64,000 nucleotides of DNA. It comes from CAJXII01 sp965242915 (GTDB lineage: Bacteria > Campylobacterota > Campylobacteria > Campylobacterales > Arcobacteraceae). Shown one piece after another: positions 26,477-35,921 of the stretch. The DNA is taken from assembly GCA_965242915.1 (NCBI GenBank), contig CBDETN010000027.1, positions 248,001-312,000 of the forward strand. The letters are read 5' to 3'. Every line of letters begins with the position of its first letter. Positions within the stretch are counted from its first letter, which is position 1. Made by a program: the position numbers and the translations under genes. The notes under the pieces were generated by a model. The model saw only the letters and a list, made by a program, of their open reading frames with translations, made no database searches and had not been told where the DNA came from.

Positions 26477-26928
26477 AAATAAACATATATCAAATAGCAA
26501 AAAATGACAAAGATGAGTTTGAACCGTTAATATCAAATTTTATTAAGATGTCAAAAAAATATACAAAAGTGGAGATTCATAATCTTTTTAACAAACAAAT
26601 ATCAAAAGCACAAACAATAGGAGAAAGAGAAGCACAAAAATCTTATAGTGAAGTTTTTAAACTGAAATTAAACGGATATAATATTGCCCTTGATGTAAAA
26701 GGTGAAAAAATAGATAGTTTTAAATTTAGTAAAATACTTGAAGATAAGATAAACATTAACTTCTTTATTGGTGGTGCATTTGGATTTGAAAGAGATTTTT
26801 TAAATCAATGTGATAAGGTTATAAGCTTAAGTGATTTGACTATGGCGCATAAAATAGCCAATATAGTTTTACTTGAACAAATATTTCGCGGACTATGTCT
26901 ATCAAATAACCATCCTTATCATAAGTAA
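26473..26928 (+). CDS. rlmH: 23S rRNA pseudouridine-1915 N3-methyltransferase
   Basis: A 151-residue SPOUT methyltransferase. Family features are FIGGAFGFERDFLNQCDK (SAM-binding knot) and SLSDLTMAHKIANIVLLEQIFRG followed by NNHPYHK at the C-terminus. RlmH methylates pseudouridine 1915 in 23S rRNA helix 69. The GTG start overlaps the thiE stop as GTGA, so translation is coupled. Confidence 0.94.
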   Translation: MKINIYQIAKNDKDEFEPLISNFIKMSKKYTKVEIHNLFNKQISKAQTIGEREAQKSYSEVFKLKLNGYNIALDVKGEKIDSFKFSKILEDKININFFIGGAFGFERDFLNQCDKVISLSDLTMAHKIANIVLLEQIFRGLCLSNNHPYHK

Positions 26929-26982
26929 TTTAGTAAAATTTAGATAAACTTTCTGAAATTAAAAAAACATTAGGAATAACAA

Positions 26983-27339
26983 TTGGCTTCAAAGAAACAA
27001 GTTAGGGAATTAAAAGAGATTTTAATTGAAAGACAAGCAGTAATTCAAAGTAATATAGAAGATAGTAAAGACAACATATCAAAATTAAAAAATATGGATT
27101 GCAAGGATGAATTAGATTTTGCAGAAGCCAGCAGTGATAGTTTCACATCAGAAATTATTGCTGTTCAGCAAAGTGCCGAGTTATTAGAAATTGAAACAGC
27201 AATTAAAACTATTGAAGATGGTACATATGGCGTATGTCAAATGTGTGACGAAGATATTGCATTAGGAAGACTTAAAGCAAAACCATTTGCTAAGTACTGT
27301 ACACCATGTAGAGAGATATACGAAGAAAACAACAATTAA
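26983..27339 (+). CDS. dksA: RNA polymerase-binding transcription factor DksA
   Basis: A 118-residue DksA/TraR protein. It has a long N-terminal coiled coil with the acidic tip region (DELDFAEASSD near residue 38), and a C-terminal zinc finger CQMC-x17-CTPC. It modulates RNA polymerase with ppGpp in the stringent response. The start is TTG at 26983 with TAGGAATAAC about 7 bases upstream; no in-frame ATG precedes the conserved region. Confidence 0.92.
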   Translation: MASKKQVRELKEILIERQAVIQSNIEDSKDNISKLKNMDCKDELDFAEASSDSFTSEIIAVQQSAELLEIETAIKTIEDGTYGVCQMCDEDIALGRLKAKPFAKYCTPCREIYEENNN

Positions 27340-27349
27340 AGGATAAAAA

Positions 27350-28360
27350 ATGGGGATTAAAAAATATATAATAGCATCGCTAATACTTATTATAGCTATT
27401 GCAGGATATGTATTTAGCATAGAATCTGGTGATTATAGAATAGAGATATTAGATAAAGCTTATATTTTACCGATTGCAGTATGGATTATTGCTCCTGCTA
27501 TAGCTTTATTTATTGCAACTTTAGTTCATATGATTTTTTATAGTCTTAGAAATTTTTTAGCGGCACGAGGTATTCAAAAAGATAGTGAAAATCTAATATC
27601 ACTTATAAATAAAAGGCTTTTAGGAGAGATATCAACCCAAACTTTTAAAAATAAAGAGATTAAAGAGATTGGAGATATTTTAAAACAAATTGACTTTAAA
27701 ATAACAAATACAGATTTTTCAACAACAAACAAAGATATCCAAGAAACAGCTGGACAAATTATAAATATTAATGGTGGAAAGTATATATCTGATAAAGATT
27801 TGAGACTTTCAAATAAAAATATTATAATGGAACAAAATATTAAAAATAAAATAGATATAGATGATAACTTTGCCCTGGAAATTATTAAAAAACCAAACTC
27901 TTATTCTCAAGATATTGTAAGTGCTGCATTTATCAAAGCTTTAACTACTAAATCTATGACAACAATTAAAAAATTATTATCTGATATTAATTTAGATTCA
28001 AATATGTTCAAAGCTTTAATTCAAAAAGACAGTAAAGAAGATAGTCAATTTGCGCTTGATAATGAAGCTTTATTAAATATGATTGTTAAAATAGATTTAA
28101 CTTCTAGTGATTTAGTAGAAGTTATAAAAGCATATAAAGAATCATTTTCACCGGAACGATTAATGAAATTATTTGAAGACTTACTGACATATGATGAAAA
28201 ATATACCCAATGTTATCTATATGTTTTAAGTGAATATGAGATGATTGACGATATGAGAGAAATTTTAATTAATAGTCAAAAAGATGAATACGCAGTTTAT
28301 AAAGCATATTTAGATTTACGAGATGCCGGAAAGCATTATCCGTTAGATACTTTTCTTTAA
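27350..28360 (+). CDS. hypothetical membrane protein
   Basis: A 336-residue protein not recognised. Two membrane segments lie near residues 5-22 and 41-65. The remaining 270 residues are cytoplasmic in prediction, strongly helical and rich in Lys, Ile and Asp, without catalytic motifs that I can see. It starts 10 bases after dksA with AAGGATAAAAA upstream, and dusB follows 20 bases later, so it is probably in the same operon. Confidence 0.75.
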   Translation: MGIKKYIIASLILIIAIAGYVFSIESGDYRIEILDKAYILPIAVWIIAPAIALFIATLVHMIFYSLRNFLAARGIQKDSENLISLINKRLLGEISTQTFKNKEIKEIGDILKQIDFKITNTDFSTTNKDIQETAGQIININGGKYISDKDLRLSNKNIIMEQNIKNKIDIDDNFALEIIKKPNSYSQDIVSAAFIKALTTKSMTTIKKLLSDINLDSNMFKALIQKDSKEDSQFALDNEALLNMIVKIDLTSSDLVEVIKAYKESFSPERLMKLFEDLLTYDEKYTQCYLYVLSEYEMIDDMREILINSQKDEYAVYKAYLDLRDAGKHYPLDTFL

Positions 28361-28380
28361 ATAAGGTTTTTACTCACTAA

Positions 28381-29316
28381 ATGTTTGTAAAAAAACTAGA
28401 CTTTTCAAGACCGCTGGTGGTATTAGCACCACTGGCTGGATATACAGATTTACCTTTTCGTTCTGTTGTTAAAGATTTTGGAGTTGATTTAACTATCAGC
28501 GAAATGATAAGTTCAAATGCATTAGCTTATAATTCTGAAAAAACATATAAAATGATTCAAAAAGCTCCAAATGAAGATCCTTATTTTGTGCAATTATCAG
28601 GAAGCAGCCCTGACATTATAAGATTGGCTGTTGAAAAACTAAATGAGATTGATGGAATTGATGGAATTGATTTAAATTGCGGCTGTCCTGCGCCTAAAGT
28701 TTTTAATCACGGAAGCGGCTCAAATCTATTGGGAGATTTACCACGCCTAAAAGAGATTTTATCAACAATTAAAAAATACTCAAATAAACAATATGTCAGT
28801 GCCAAAATTAGAATAGGAATTGACGAAAAGATTCCTGTAGATATTGCAAAAACAGTAGAAGATTGCGGTGCTGATATGATTACAGTTCATGGAAGAACTA
28901 AAAAAGGTGCATACAAGGCACCTGTTGATTATGATGCAATTAAAGCTGTTAAAGAAGCAGTTAGTATTCCTGTTATAGCCAATGGTGATATAACTGATTT
29001 TAAAAAAGCTCAACAAGTACTAGAATATACAAAAGCTGACGGTGTTATGATAGGACGAGGAGCTATTGGCAAACCTTGGATTTTTCATCAAATAACTTCT
29101 GGAAATTCTGAAGTTTCACTTGAACTTAAAAAACAAATTATTTTAAAACATTTCGATGCTATGATAAAGCATTATGAAGAATATGGAGTTGTAATGTTTA
29201 GAAAACACTTACATACTTACTCTAAAGGATATAAAAATGCCAATGAATTTAGACAACAAGTAAATAGTATTACAGATGTAAATGCCATTAGAGATTTAAT
29301 TAATAACTTTTTCTAA
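28381..29316 (+). CDS. dus: tRNA-dihydrouridine synthase
   Basis: A 311-residue flavoprotein of the Dus family reducing uridines in tRNA D-loops. Motifs are LAPLAGYTDLPFR near residue 15, GIDLNCGCPAPKV near residue 97 with the catalytic Cys, AKIRIGID, TVHGRTKKGAYKAPVDYD, and GVMIGRGAIGKPWIF near residue 220. It is probably the DusB-like branch; the subtype cannot be fixed by eye. A bidirectional terminator follows. Confidence 0.92.
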   Translation: MFVKKLDFSRPLVVLAPLAGYTDLPFRSVVKDFGVDLTISEMISSNALAYNSEKTYKMIQKAPNEDPYFVQLSGSSPDIIRLAVEKLNEIDGIDGIDLNCGCPAPKVFNHGSGSNLLGDLPRLKEILSTIKKYSNKQYVSAKIRIGIDEKIPVDIAKTVEDCGADMITVHGRTKKGAYKAPVDYDAIKAVKEAVSIPVIANGDITDFKKAQQVLEYTKADGVMIGRGAIGKPWIFHQITSGNSEVSLELKKQIILKHFDAMIKHYEEYGVVMFRKHLHTYSKGYKNANEFRQQVNSITDVNAIRDLINNFF

Positions 29317-29320
29317 TTAA

Positions 29321-29357
29321 AAAAATGGATAGAAGCTTTATACTTCTATCCATTTTT
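29321..29357. terminator. bidirectional intrinsic terminator
   Basis: A perfect 15-bp stem pairs 29321-29335 with 29343-29357 around a 7-base loop. It has A-tracts on one side and T-tracts on the other, so it can terminate both the dus operon (+) and the HU gene (-). Confidence 0.88.
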
Positions 29358-29369
29358 TACAAAGATTAG

Positions 29370-29648
29370 TTAAGACCACTTAACAGCTTCTTTTAATTTA
29401 GCACCAACTTTAAATTTAGCAACAGTTGTAGCTGCAATTTTAATTTTAGCACCTGTTGAAGGATTAACACCGTCTCTTGCTGCTCTTTCAGATGTAGCAA
29501 ATGTACCAAAACCAATTAATGCTACAGTTTCTTTCTTAGCTAATGTCTCAGTTACAGTTGCAGTAAATGCATCTAATGCTGCACCAGCGTCTTTTTTTGT
29601 TAATCCCGATTTTGAAGCTATTGCTTCAATTAATTCTGCTTTATTCAT
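29370..29648 (-). CDS. hup: HU-family DNA-binding protein
   Basis: A 92-residue nucleoid protein. It starts MNKAELIEAIASKSGLTKKDA and has GFGTFATSERAARDGVNPSTG leading into the DNA-binding arm, with the C-terminal KFKVGAKLKEAV. This matches HU rather than IHF by its length and arm. A good ribosome binding site (AAGGACATAAACG) precedes the ATG on the minus strand. Confidence 0.95.
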   Translation of the reverse strand: MNKAELIEAIASKSGLTKKDAGAALDAFTATVTETLAKKETVALIGFGTFATSERAARDGVNPSTGAKIKIAATTVAKFKVGAKLKEAVKWS

Positions 29649-29725
29649 CGTTTATGTCCTTTTTTTTAAAATTGTATGAAGTATAGCATAAATATTAGTG
29701 TTTAAAGCTTTTTTTTAAATTAATT

Positions 29726-31525
29726 TTAAAACTTTTCTCTTCTTTTGATATCTTTTTTAGTCAAATAACCTAATTCATATAATTTATCATATATTTTACT
29801 CACTATACTACCTGCCGCACTACCGCCATGTCCACCATGCTCTACCATAACTGTTACAACATATTTTGGATTTTCATATGGAGCATAGGTTGTAAGCCAA
29901 GCATGTGACCTTTTAAAATATTCCAATTCATGCTCTTTCATTCTTTTTTTCTCAGATTGAGGGATACTGACAACTTGTGCTGTTCCTGTTTTACCGGCAA
30001 CTGTAACTTTAGACTTTATATAATTTACAGCTGTTCCACCTGCCACATTACAAACATGGTACATACCTTTTTGCACCAATTTTAAATCTTTTTGTGTAAT
30101 ATTTAAATCAATATTATTAATCAACTCATCTTCTTTTAACAAATGCGGCGTTGGTAAACTTGAAGTTGCAAGTGATGCTGTATATCGTGCTATTTGCATA
30201 GGAGTTACTAAAATAAATCCTTGTCCTATAGCAGATACAACAGTTTCCCCTACATACCAAGGTTGTTTGTATTTTATCTTTTTCCATTGCTTATTTGGAT
30301 TTACACCATAAGCTTCATTTGGTTGATCGATACCTGTTTTATGCCCAATACCAAGCTTATCAAGTGTTTTAGCAATTTTATTGATACCAACTTTTAAACT
30401 GCCTTTATAAAAAAAATCATCACAACTTTCCCGTATAGCTTTAGTAAATTCAACTCTTTTATGTCCCTTTTCTTTCCAACATCTAAAATTTCTTTGTCCC
30501 AAAGGTAATGACCCGGTACAATAAACTTCAAAATTTCTATGCCTCTTATCATATTCCATAAAAGATAAGGCCACTCCCATTTTAATAACTGAACCTGGAG
30601 GATATAAACCACGGGTTAGTTTATTTGTAAAGGGATGATTAAAATCGCTAATAATCTTTTTCCATTCTTTTATACTAATTCCTGTCACAAATAAATTATT
30701 ATCAAATTCAGGAAAACTACCTGCTGCTAGTATTTCACCATTATTTACATCCATAACAATAACAACACCTGCTTTTTTATCCATAAGTTTATGAATATAT
30801 TGCTGTAAGTCTATATCAATAGTTGTAGTTATATCATTGTTCCGTGATGGTTTTAATTCATTTAATAACTCAACTTCTTTATAAAGTGAATTTACCTTAA
30901 CATCACGATATCCCAAAGTTCCTCTTAACTTATCGTTATAAAATTGTTCTAAACCACTTTTACCCTTTTTATTATAATATTTTGCATTTTTATCTTTGAT
31001 TATATCTTTTTTTGTTGTTTTATTAACATATCCAATAATATGCCCAGCTACATCTTTATATGGATAATGTCGTTTTGATGCTGCTTTTATCTTTATATTT
31101 TTATTTAAATTAAATATAGAATAAAACTTAAAAAAATCATCATAAGCAATCCAATCCACAACTGTAACAAATTCATGTTTATAAGGAGAATCATTTTGTT
31201 TATATTTTTTCAATAATTTTTCATATTTGTAATTTGGGAAATATTTTTCTATAGTTTTACATATCTTTTCTAATTCTAAAGTATTTTTATAGCTTCTCAA
31301 ATGCGGCTTAATTAAAATCGAAAATCCAAGATGATTAACAGCTAAATATTTTCCATTTCTATCTTTTATAAGTCCCCGTACTGAAGTTTCATAAAATCTT
31401 TTAATATAATTTTGTTTTGAAAGTTGTTCATAATAACTGTTTGATTTAATACTTAAAAAATAAACTCGTCCCAATAAAAGCATAGAGATAGCCAATACAA
31501 AATATATAATAAATTTTACTCTCAT
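29726..31525 (-). CDS. mrdA: penicillin-binding protein 2 (transpeptidase)
   Basis: A 599-residue class B PBP of the elongation machinery. One N-terminal membrane helix (residues 4-24), a dimerisation domain (RGLIKDRNGKYLAVN), then the transpeptidase with SxxK in LYPPGSVIKMG (Ser near residue 310), SxN-type SCD in ESCDDFFYK, and KTG in VAGKTGTAQV (near residue 510). It overlaps the MreD-like gene upstream by 4 bases, as expected for a rod-shape operon. Confidence 0.94.
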   Translation of the reverse strand: MRVKFIIYFVLAISMLLLGRVYFLSIKSNSYYEQLSKQNYIKRFYETSVRGLIKDRNGKYLAVNHLGFSILIKPHLRSYKNTLELEKICKTIEKYFPNYKYEKLLKKYKQNDSPYKHEFVTVVDWIAYDDFFKFYSIFNLNKNIKIKAASKRHYPYKDVAGHIIGYVNKTTKKDIIKDKNAKYYNKKGKSGLEQFYNDKLRGTLGYRDVKVNSLYKEVELLNELKPSRNNDITTTIDIDLQQYIHKLMDKKAGVVIVMDVNNGEILAAGSFPEFDNNLFVTGISIKEWKKIISDFNHPFTNKLTRGLYPPGSVIKMGVALSFMEYDKRHRNFEVYCTGSLPLGQRNFRCWKEKGHKRVEFTKAIRESCDDFFYKGSLKVGINKIAKTLDKLGIGHKTGIDQPNEAYGVNPNKQWKKIKYKQPWYVGETVVSAIGQGFILVTPMQIARYTASLATSSLPTPHLLKEDELINNIDLNITQKDLKLVQKGMYHVCNVAGGTAVNYIKSKVTVAGKTGTAQVVSIPQSEKKRMKEHELEYFKRSHAWLTTYAPYENPKYVVTVMVEHGGHGGSAAGSIVSKIYDKLYELGYLTKKDIKRREKF

Positions 31526-31968
31526 ATAAACAATCCTACAAGTATAATATCAAGTATAATATTTATAGCAATAATTAATAAACTTAAAATATTAAAGCCG
31601 TTAAAAATACTATATACAAAAATCATACTAACATAAAATATAATTATATATAAACTTTTGGTCAAATCGACGGATGAAAATATATGAGCAACTGATGATT
31701 TAATAAAAAAATATATAAACAAAGCAGTAAAAAATAAACTAAATGTTCCAAAACCTTGTATATTTTCAATAACCAAAAAAGTTAAAAGTATCCAAAATAA
31801 AGAATAATAATACCTTTTTTGCAAAAGTTCATTAAAAACTATAAATACAATTCCAGCAAACATAATAGGGATAAAATGCACAGAAGATATAATATTAACC
31901 AACGATACTATAATAAAAAATGAAAATATTGCAAATTGATCACTAAATATATCTTTTCTTCTCATCAT
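31522..31968 (-). CDS. MreD-like rod-shape membrane protein
   Basis: A 148-residue protein with about five hydrophobic segments and almost no soluble part. It overlaps mrdA by 4 bases, the place normally taken by mreD. Length and topology fit MreD, but the sequence itself has no decisive motif, so the call rests mainly on context. It overlaps the upstream YigZ-like gene by 4 bases. Confidence 0.6.
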   Translation of the reverse strand: MMRRKDIFSDQFAIFSFFIIVSLVNIISSVHFIPIMFAGIVFIVFNELLQKRYYYSLFWILLTFLVIENIQGFGTFSLFFTALFIYFFIKSSVAHIFSSVDLTKSLYIIIFYVSMIFVYSIFNGFNILSLLIIAINIILDIILVGLFI

Positions 31969-32540
31969 TTTATTATACTTACCTCTATTGGCAGTTTTTT
32001 TTCTAAAACTTTAAACTTCTCATTTGTTGCTGTTAAAGTTAAAACTACATCTGTTTTGAACTCTTTATTACTTATCGTTATTTCACAATTTGAAACTAAA
32101 TATTCAATTTGTCCCAAACTACTGTATGGAAGCTTTAAAGATAAAGTTTCTAACTTTTCATAAGTTAAAAGCTCTGCATTTTGTAAACTTAAATTAACTG
32201 CATCACTGTAAGCTTTAACAAGTCCGCCGGTTCCCAGACGAATACCGCCAAAATATCTTACTATAATAACTCCAGTGTTTATAATACCGGCTCCATTTAA
32301 AACTTTTAAAGATGGTCGCCCGCTTGTACCTTTTGGTTCGCCATCATCACTGCAGTTTTCAACAATTTGTTCAAATTCATTTAAAAACCTGTAAGCATAA
32401 ACAAAATGTCTTGCTTTTAGATGTTCATTTTTTAATCTTTTCATCATACTATCAAAATCATTATATGCACATATATGAGTTATAAATTTAGATTTTTTCA
32501 CTTCAAGTGTAGCACTAAACTCTTTTTCACAAAACTTCAA
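31965..32540 (-). CDS. YigZ/IMPACT-family protein
   Basis: A 191-residue protein with the UPF0029/IMPACT N-terminal domain: SKFITHICAYN, HFVYAYRF, CSDDGEPKGTSGRPSL (near residue 64) and VIIVRYFGGIRLGTGGLVKAY (near residues 93-113). The C-terminal domain resembles the elongation-factor G domain IV fold seen in YigZ. The role is uncertain; some members affect translation or proline metabolism. It is divergent from the tlyA-ribF gene, 13 bases away. Confidence 0.88.
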   Translation of the reverse strand: MKFCEKEFSATLEVKKSKFITHICAYNDFDSMMKRLKNEHLKARHFVYAYRFLNEFEQIVENCSDDGEPKGTSGRPSLKVLNGAGIINTGVIIVRYFGGIRLGTGGLVKAYSDAVNLSLQNAELLTYEKLETLSLKLPYSSLGQIEYLVSNCEITISNKEFKTDVVLTLTATNEKFKVLEKKLPIEVSIIK

Positions 32541-32553
32541 CTATAATTCCCCT

Positions 32554-34089
32554 ATGAGATTAGATATATATTTAACACAACACTATAATATTCAAAGCAG
32601 AAATAAAGCCCAAGAATTAATTAGTGCCAAAAAAATTAAAATTAACGGTAGTATTATAACTAAACCATCATTTAAAATAGAAGATAAAAACATTAATTTA
32701 GAAATATTAGAAGATCAATTTTATGTTAGTCGTGCAGCTTATAAATTAAAATACTTTTTAGAAGATTTTAATGAGATAAAGCTTAAAGATAAAATTGCCT
32801 TAGATATTGGAAGCAGTACCGGCGGTTTTACACAAATTTTACTACAAAAAGGTATTAAAAGTGTAACTTGTGTAGATGTAGGAACAAATCAACTACACGA
32901 CACTATTAAAGATGATAAAAGAATATTAATTTATGAAAATACAGATATTAGAGAATTTAAAAGTGATATAAAATATGATGTTATCACTTGTGATGTTTCT
33001 TTTATCAGTATTCATAATATTTTAGAACAAATTAATAATTTAGCAAAAAAAGAGATTATAATTTTATTTAAACCGCAATTTGAAGTAGGCGCTGATGTTA
33101 AAAGAAATCGTGCAGGAGTTGTTCAAGACACTGATGCCGTCAAAAAAGTTATAAAAAGATTTATAGATGAAACTTTTAAATTAAACTGGAAATTAGTTTA
33201 TCGTCAAATGAGTACCTTAAAAGGTAAAAATGGAAATAGTGAAGAGTTATTTTATTTTATTAAAGAGGATACAAAAAAAACTAAAAAAAATATTACAAGT
33301 ATAGCAATAGGTGGATTTGACGGTATGCATTTGGCTCACCAGGCATTATTTAACTCTCTTGATAAAAATGGAGCAATTGTAGTTATTGAAACTGGTTATG
33401 CCAGTCTTTCTCCTAAAACTTATCGAGAAGAATATAGTCATTATCCTATATTTTATTATCCATTAGAAAATATTAAACATCTTGACGCCGTTCAATTTAT
33501 ATCTCTGCTAAAAGAAGAATATCCTTCTTTACAAAAAATAGTTGTAGGGTATGACTTCCATTTTGGAGCTAATAGAAAATATTCAACCAAACATCTCAAA
33601 GAACTATTTAACGCAGAAGTGAAAGTGGTTGATGAAGTCAGTTTTAATAATATCGCTGTTCATTCACGAATAATAAGAAGTTATCTGAGCAATGGAGAGA
33701 TTGAACTTTCTAATACTCTTTTAGATAAAGAGTACAAAATAACCGGCACTGTAATTAAAGGTCAAGGTTTAGGAAAAAAACAGTTTGTACCGACTATGAA
33801 CTTAAAATGTAATGACTTTTTACTACCCGCTTCTGGTATCTATGCCACTAAAACCATAGTAGATAAAACTCAATATAATTCTGTCACATTTATAGGTCAC
33901 AGGGTAACCACAGATGGTAAGTTTGCAGTTGAAACTCATATTTTAGATAAAGATATTGACGCAACCTGCCCGTCTATTCAAATTAAATTTTTTAAAAAAA
34001 TAAGAGATAATAAAAAGTTTGAAGAATATAAAGAATTACAACAGCAGATTTTAAAAGATATTGATGATGTTAAAGTTTTTTACAGTTGA
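32554..34089 (+). CDS. fused TlyA rRNA methyltransferase - RibF riboflavin kinase/FAD synthetase
   Basis: A 511-residue protein made of two usually separate enzymes. Residues 1-245 are TlyA-like: an N-terminal S4 RNA-binding domain (MRLDIYLTQHYNIQSRNKAQ), then an FtsJ-type SAM fold with ALDIGSSTGGFTQILLQKG and CDVSFISIHNIL. Residues about 247-511 are RibF: the FAD synthetase nucleotidyl-transferase motif GGFDGMHLAHQ, then the kinase domain with GTVIKGQGLGKKQFVPTMNL. TlyA methylates rRNA ribose; RibF makes FMN and FAD. The two reading frames join with no stop and a short Lys-rich linker. In related bacteria I recall the two as adjacent genes, so a fusion by loss of the tlyA stop is plausible. 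Confidence 0.85.
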   Translation: MRLDIYLTQHYNIQSRNKAQELISAKKIKINGSIITKPSFKIEDKNINLEILEDQFYVSRAAYKLKYFLEDFNEIKLKDKIALDIGSSTGGFTQILLQKGIKSVTCVDVGTNQLHDTIKDDKRILIYENTDIREFKSDIKYDVITCDVSFISIHNILEQINNLAKKEIIILFKPQFEVGADVKRNRAGVVQDTDAVKKVIKRFIDETFKLNWKLVYRQMSTLKGKNGNSEELFYFIKEDTKKTKKNITSIAIGGFDGMHLAHQALFNSLDKNGAIVVIETGYASLSPKTYREEYSHYPIFYYPLENIKHLDAVQFISLLKEEYPSLQKIVVGYDFHFGANRKYSTKHLKELFNAEVKVVDEVSFNNIAVHSRIIRSYLSNGEIELSNTLLDKEYKITGTVIKGQGLGKKQFVPTMNLKCNDFLLPASGIYATKTIVDKTQYNSVTFIGHRVTTDGKFAVETHILDKDIDATCPSIQIKFFKKIRDNKKFEEYKELQQQILKDIDDVKVFYS

Positions 34090-34692
34090 TGAACTTAAAT
34101 CAAATATAAAAGATACATCACAACTTTCCTCATTAACTTTTATAGAATAGTTACATTGAATTAGTTTAGTTCCATTTATATCTTTTAGATAAGTAAACTC
34201 ATCTTTTATATTTAAGATATCTTTATCTTTGGTTAATTTTATATATTCTTTTATAGTTTGTTGTATTTGATGATTATTCGTATAATTACCCTCTTTTTTA
34301 TGTTCATTGACAATTTTTAAGAAATCATACTTATAATTTATATTATTTGTAAAATCTTCAGATGAAGTCATCTTCGTAGTTAAATTATTTATGTTAAATT
34401 GAGTCAAACTATAATCTTCAATATTTAATAAAATATCAACATTGCCAACTTGCAATGCAACTACCTGTGTATTATTTAATATCTCATCTATATCATCTTT
34501 ATTTTTCTTTAAATATTTTGGCACTTCTTCCATAACATTATCAATAGTGATTTGAATCTGAGACAATGAACTTCCGGATGACAACTCATCTAAAAATTGC
34601 TCAGTATCCTTTAAATTTTGTAAAATTAAAATAGATATAGCAGATATAAAAAATAAAGTGATAAGTAAAACTATACTTTTTTTAGAATTCAC
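34051..34692 (-). CDS. hypothetical protein of pseudopilin operon
   Basis: A 213-residue protein with one N-terminal hydrophobic segment (SIVLLITLFFISAISILIL). The remainder is a probable periplasmic domain. The N-terminus resembles type II secretion minor pseudopilins of the GspK kind, but the expected prepilin cleavage Gly/Ala and Glu+5 are not clear. It ends inside the convergent tlyA-ribF gene (39-base overlap) and follows the GspF gene by 11 bases. Confidence 0.7.
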   Translation of the reverse strand: MNSKKSIVLLITLFFISAISILILQNLKDTEQFLDELSSGSSLSQIQITIDNVMEEVPKYLKKNKDDIDEILNNTQVVALQVGNVDILLNIEDYSLTQFNINNLTTKMTSSEDFTNNINYKYDFLKIVNEHKKEGNYTNNHQIQQTIKEYIKLTKDKDILNIKDEFTYLKDINGTKLIQCNYSIKVNEESCDVSFIFDLSSSTVKNFNIINIF

Positions 34693-34703
34693 AATAATCT
34701 TTC

Positions 34704-35921
34704 TTATCCAAAATTCATACTAAAAATAGGTAACAGCATAGCAACAACAATAAGTCCAATAATAGAACCTACAATTAACATAAAAGCAGGTTCAAGAAGA
34801 GATAAAAACAAACCAATTTTATCTTTATTTGCTTCAGAATACAGTTCTGACAGATTTTGCAAAATTATACTTAATTGGCTTGTTTCCTCTCCAATCGCAA
34901 TTGCTTGAATAAAAGCTATATCTACTTTATATATCTTGGAATTATCAAGTATTTTTGAAAGTCGCTCACCCTCAACTACTTTAAGACTGGCTTCCTCAAA
35001 AAGTTTTTTAATTACTGAATTCTTTAAAATATTTGCACCAAGCTTAAAAGATTGAACTATAGGCACCCCGGATTTAATCAAAATAGAATTAATATATGCA
35101 AAACGGCTAAGTTCGCCTAGTTCTATTAGCGAACCTATAAAAGGTACTTTTAGCATAAATGTGTCTACAGCATATTTAAAATTATATGATTTGTTCATCA
35201 TATAAGCAAAACCAAATATAAATGAAAAAATTCCAATAAATAAAATTTGATAATAATCATTTACAAAATCTCCAGCTTTAATCACAAATGCCGTGATAGG
35301 AGGTAAAGCCTGGTCGTATTGTTCAAAAATAGCCGTAATTTTGGGTACTATAAAACTTAACATAAAACCAACCATCAAAACAGAAACCCCTAATATAAAA
35401 GCAGGATATGCTAAGCTCGCTTTAATTTGCTTACCTATTTTATCTTGTTCTTTTAAATAATTGGCAAGTTCCACTAAAACTGTCTCTAAAATCCCGCCAT
35501 CTTCACTAATACGAATTGACTGCATATAAAATTCAGGAAGTATTACTGATTTTTGTAAACTAAGTGCTGTATAAAAGTTTTTACCTTCATCCAAAAATGT
35601 AACAAGTGATTCAAAAAAAGGACTTAATTTTCTATCCTTTTTATATCTTTCATTAATAAGTTTAATTGCATTTAAAAGTGAAATTCCGGATTTCAAATAG
35701 ATACTTAAATCACGGCTAATTACAGACAATATTAAAGAATCAATTTTATGAGCTTTTCTAAACGATAAAGAATCAGTAAAGTTAAATCTATTTTCTTTTA
35801 TCTCTGTGTAAATAATTTTTTTAACTTTTAATTTTGCTTTTGCCTCTTTTAGATTTGAAGCTTCAACAGTGGATTTTACTTTTTGTCCTAAACTATCAAA
35901 ACCTTTATACTTAAAAAGCAT
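34704..35921 (-). CDS. type II secretion/competence inner-membrane protein GspF
   Basis: A 405-residue GspF/PilC-family protein with two cytoplasmic T2SSF domains. These are marked by LSVISRDLSIYLKSGISLLNA near residue 65 and LGELSRFAYINSILIKSGV near residue 270, each followed by hydrophobic segments near residues 165-190, 220-240 and 375-400. The family anchors the assembly ATPase in pseudopilus systems. In Campylobacter the counterpart (CtsF) serves natural transformation. Its start overlaps the next pseudopilin gene by 11 bases. Confidence 0.88.
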   Translation of the reverse strand: MLFKYKGFDSLGQKVKSTVEASNLKEAKAKLKVKKIIYTEIKENRFNFTDSLSFRKAHKIDSLILSVISRDLSIYLKSGISLLNAIKLINERYKKDRKLSPFFESLVTFLDEGKNFYTALSLQKSVILPEFYMQSIRISEDGGILETVLVELANYLKEQDKIGKQIKASLAYPAFILGVSVLMVGFMLSFIVPKITAIFEQYDQALPPITAFVIKAGDFVNDYYQILFIGIFSFIFGFAYMMNKSYNFKYAVDTFMLKVPFIGSLIELGELSRFAYINSILIKSGVPIVQSFKLGANILKNSVIKKLFEEASLKVVEGERLSKILDNSKIYKVDIAFIQAIAIGEETSQLSIILQNLSELYSEANKDKIGLFLSLLEPAFMLIVGSIIGLIVVAMLLPIFSMNFG

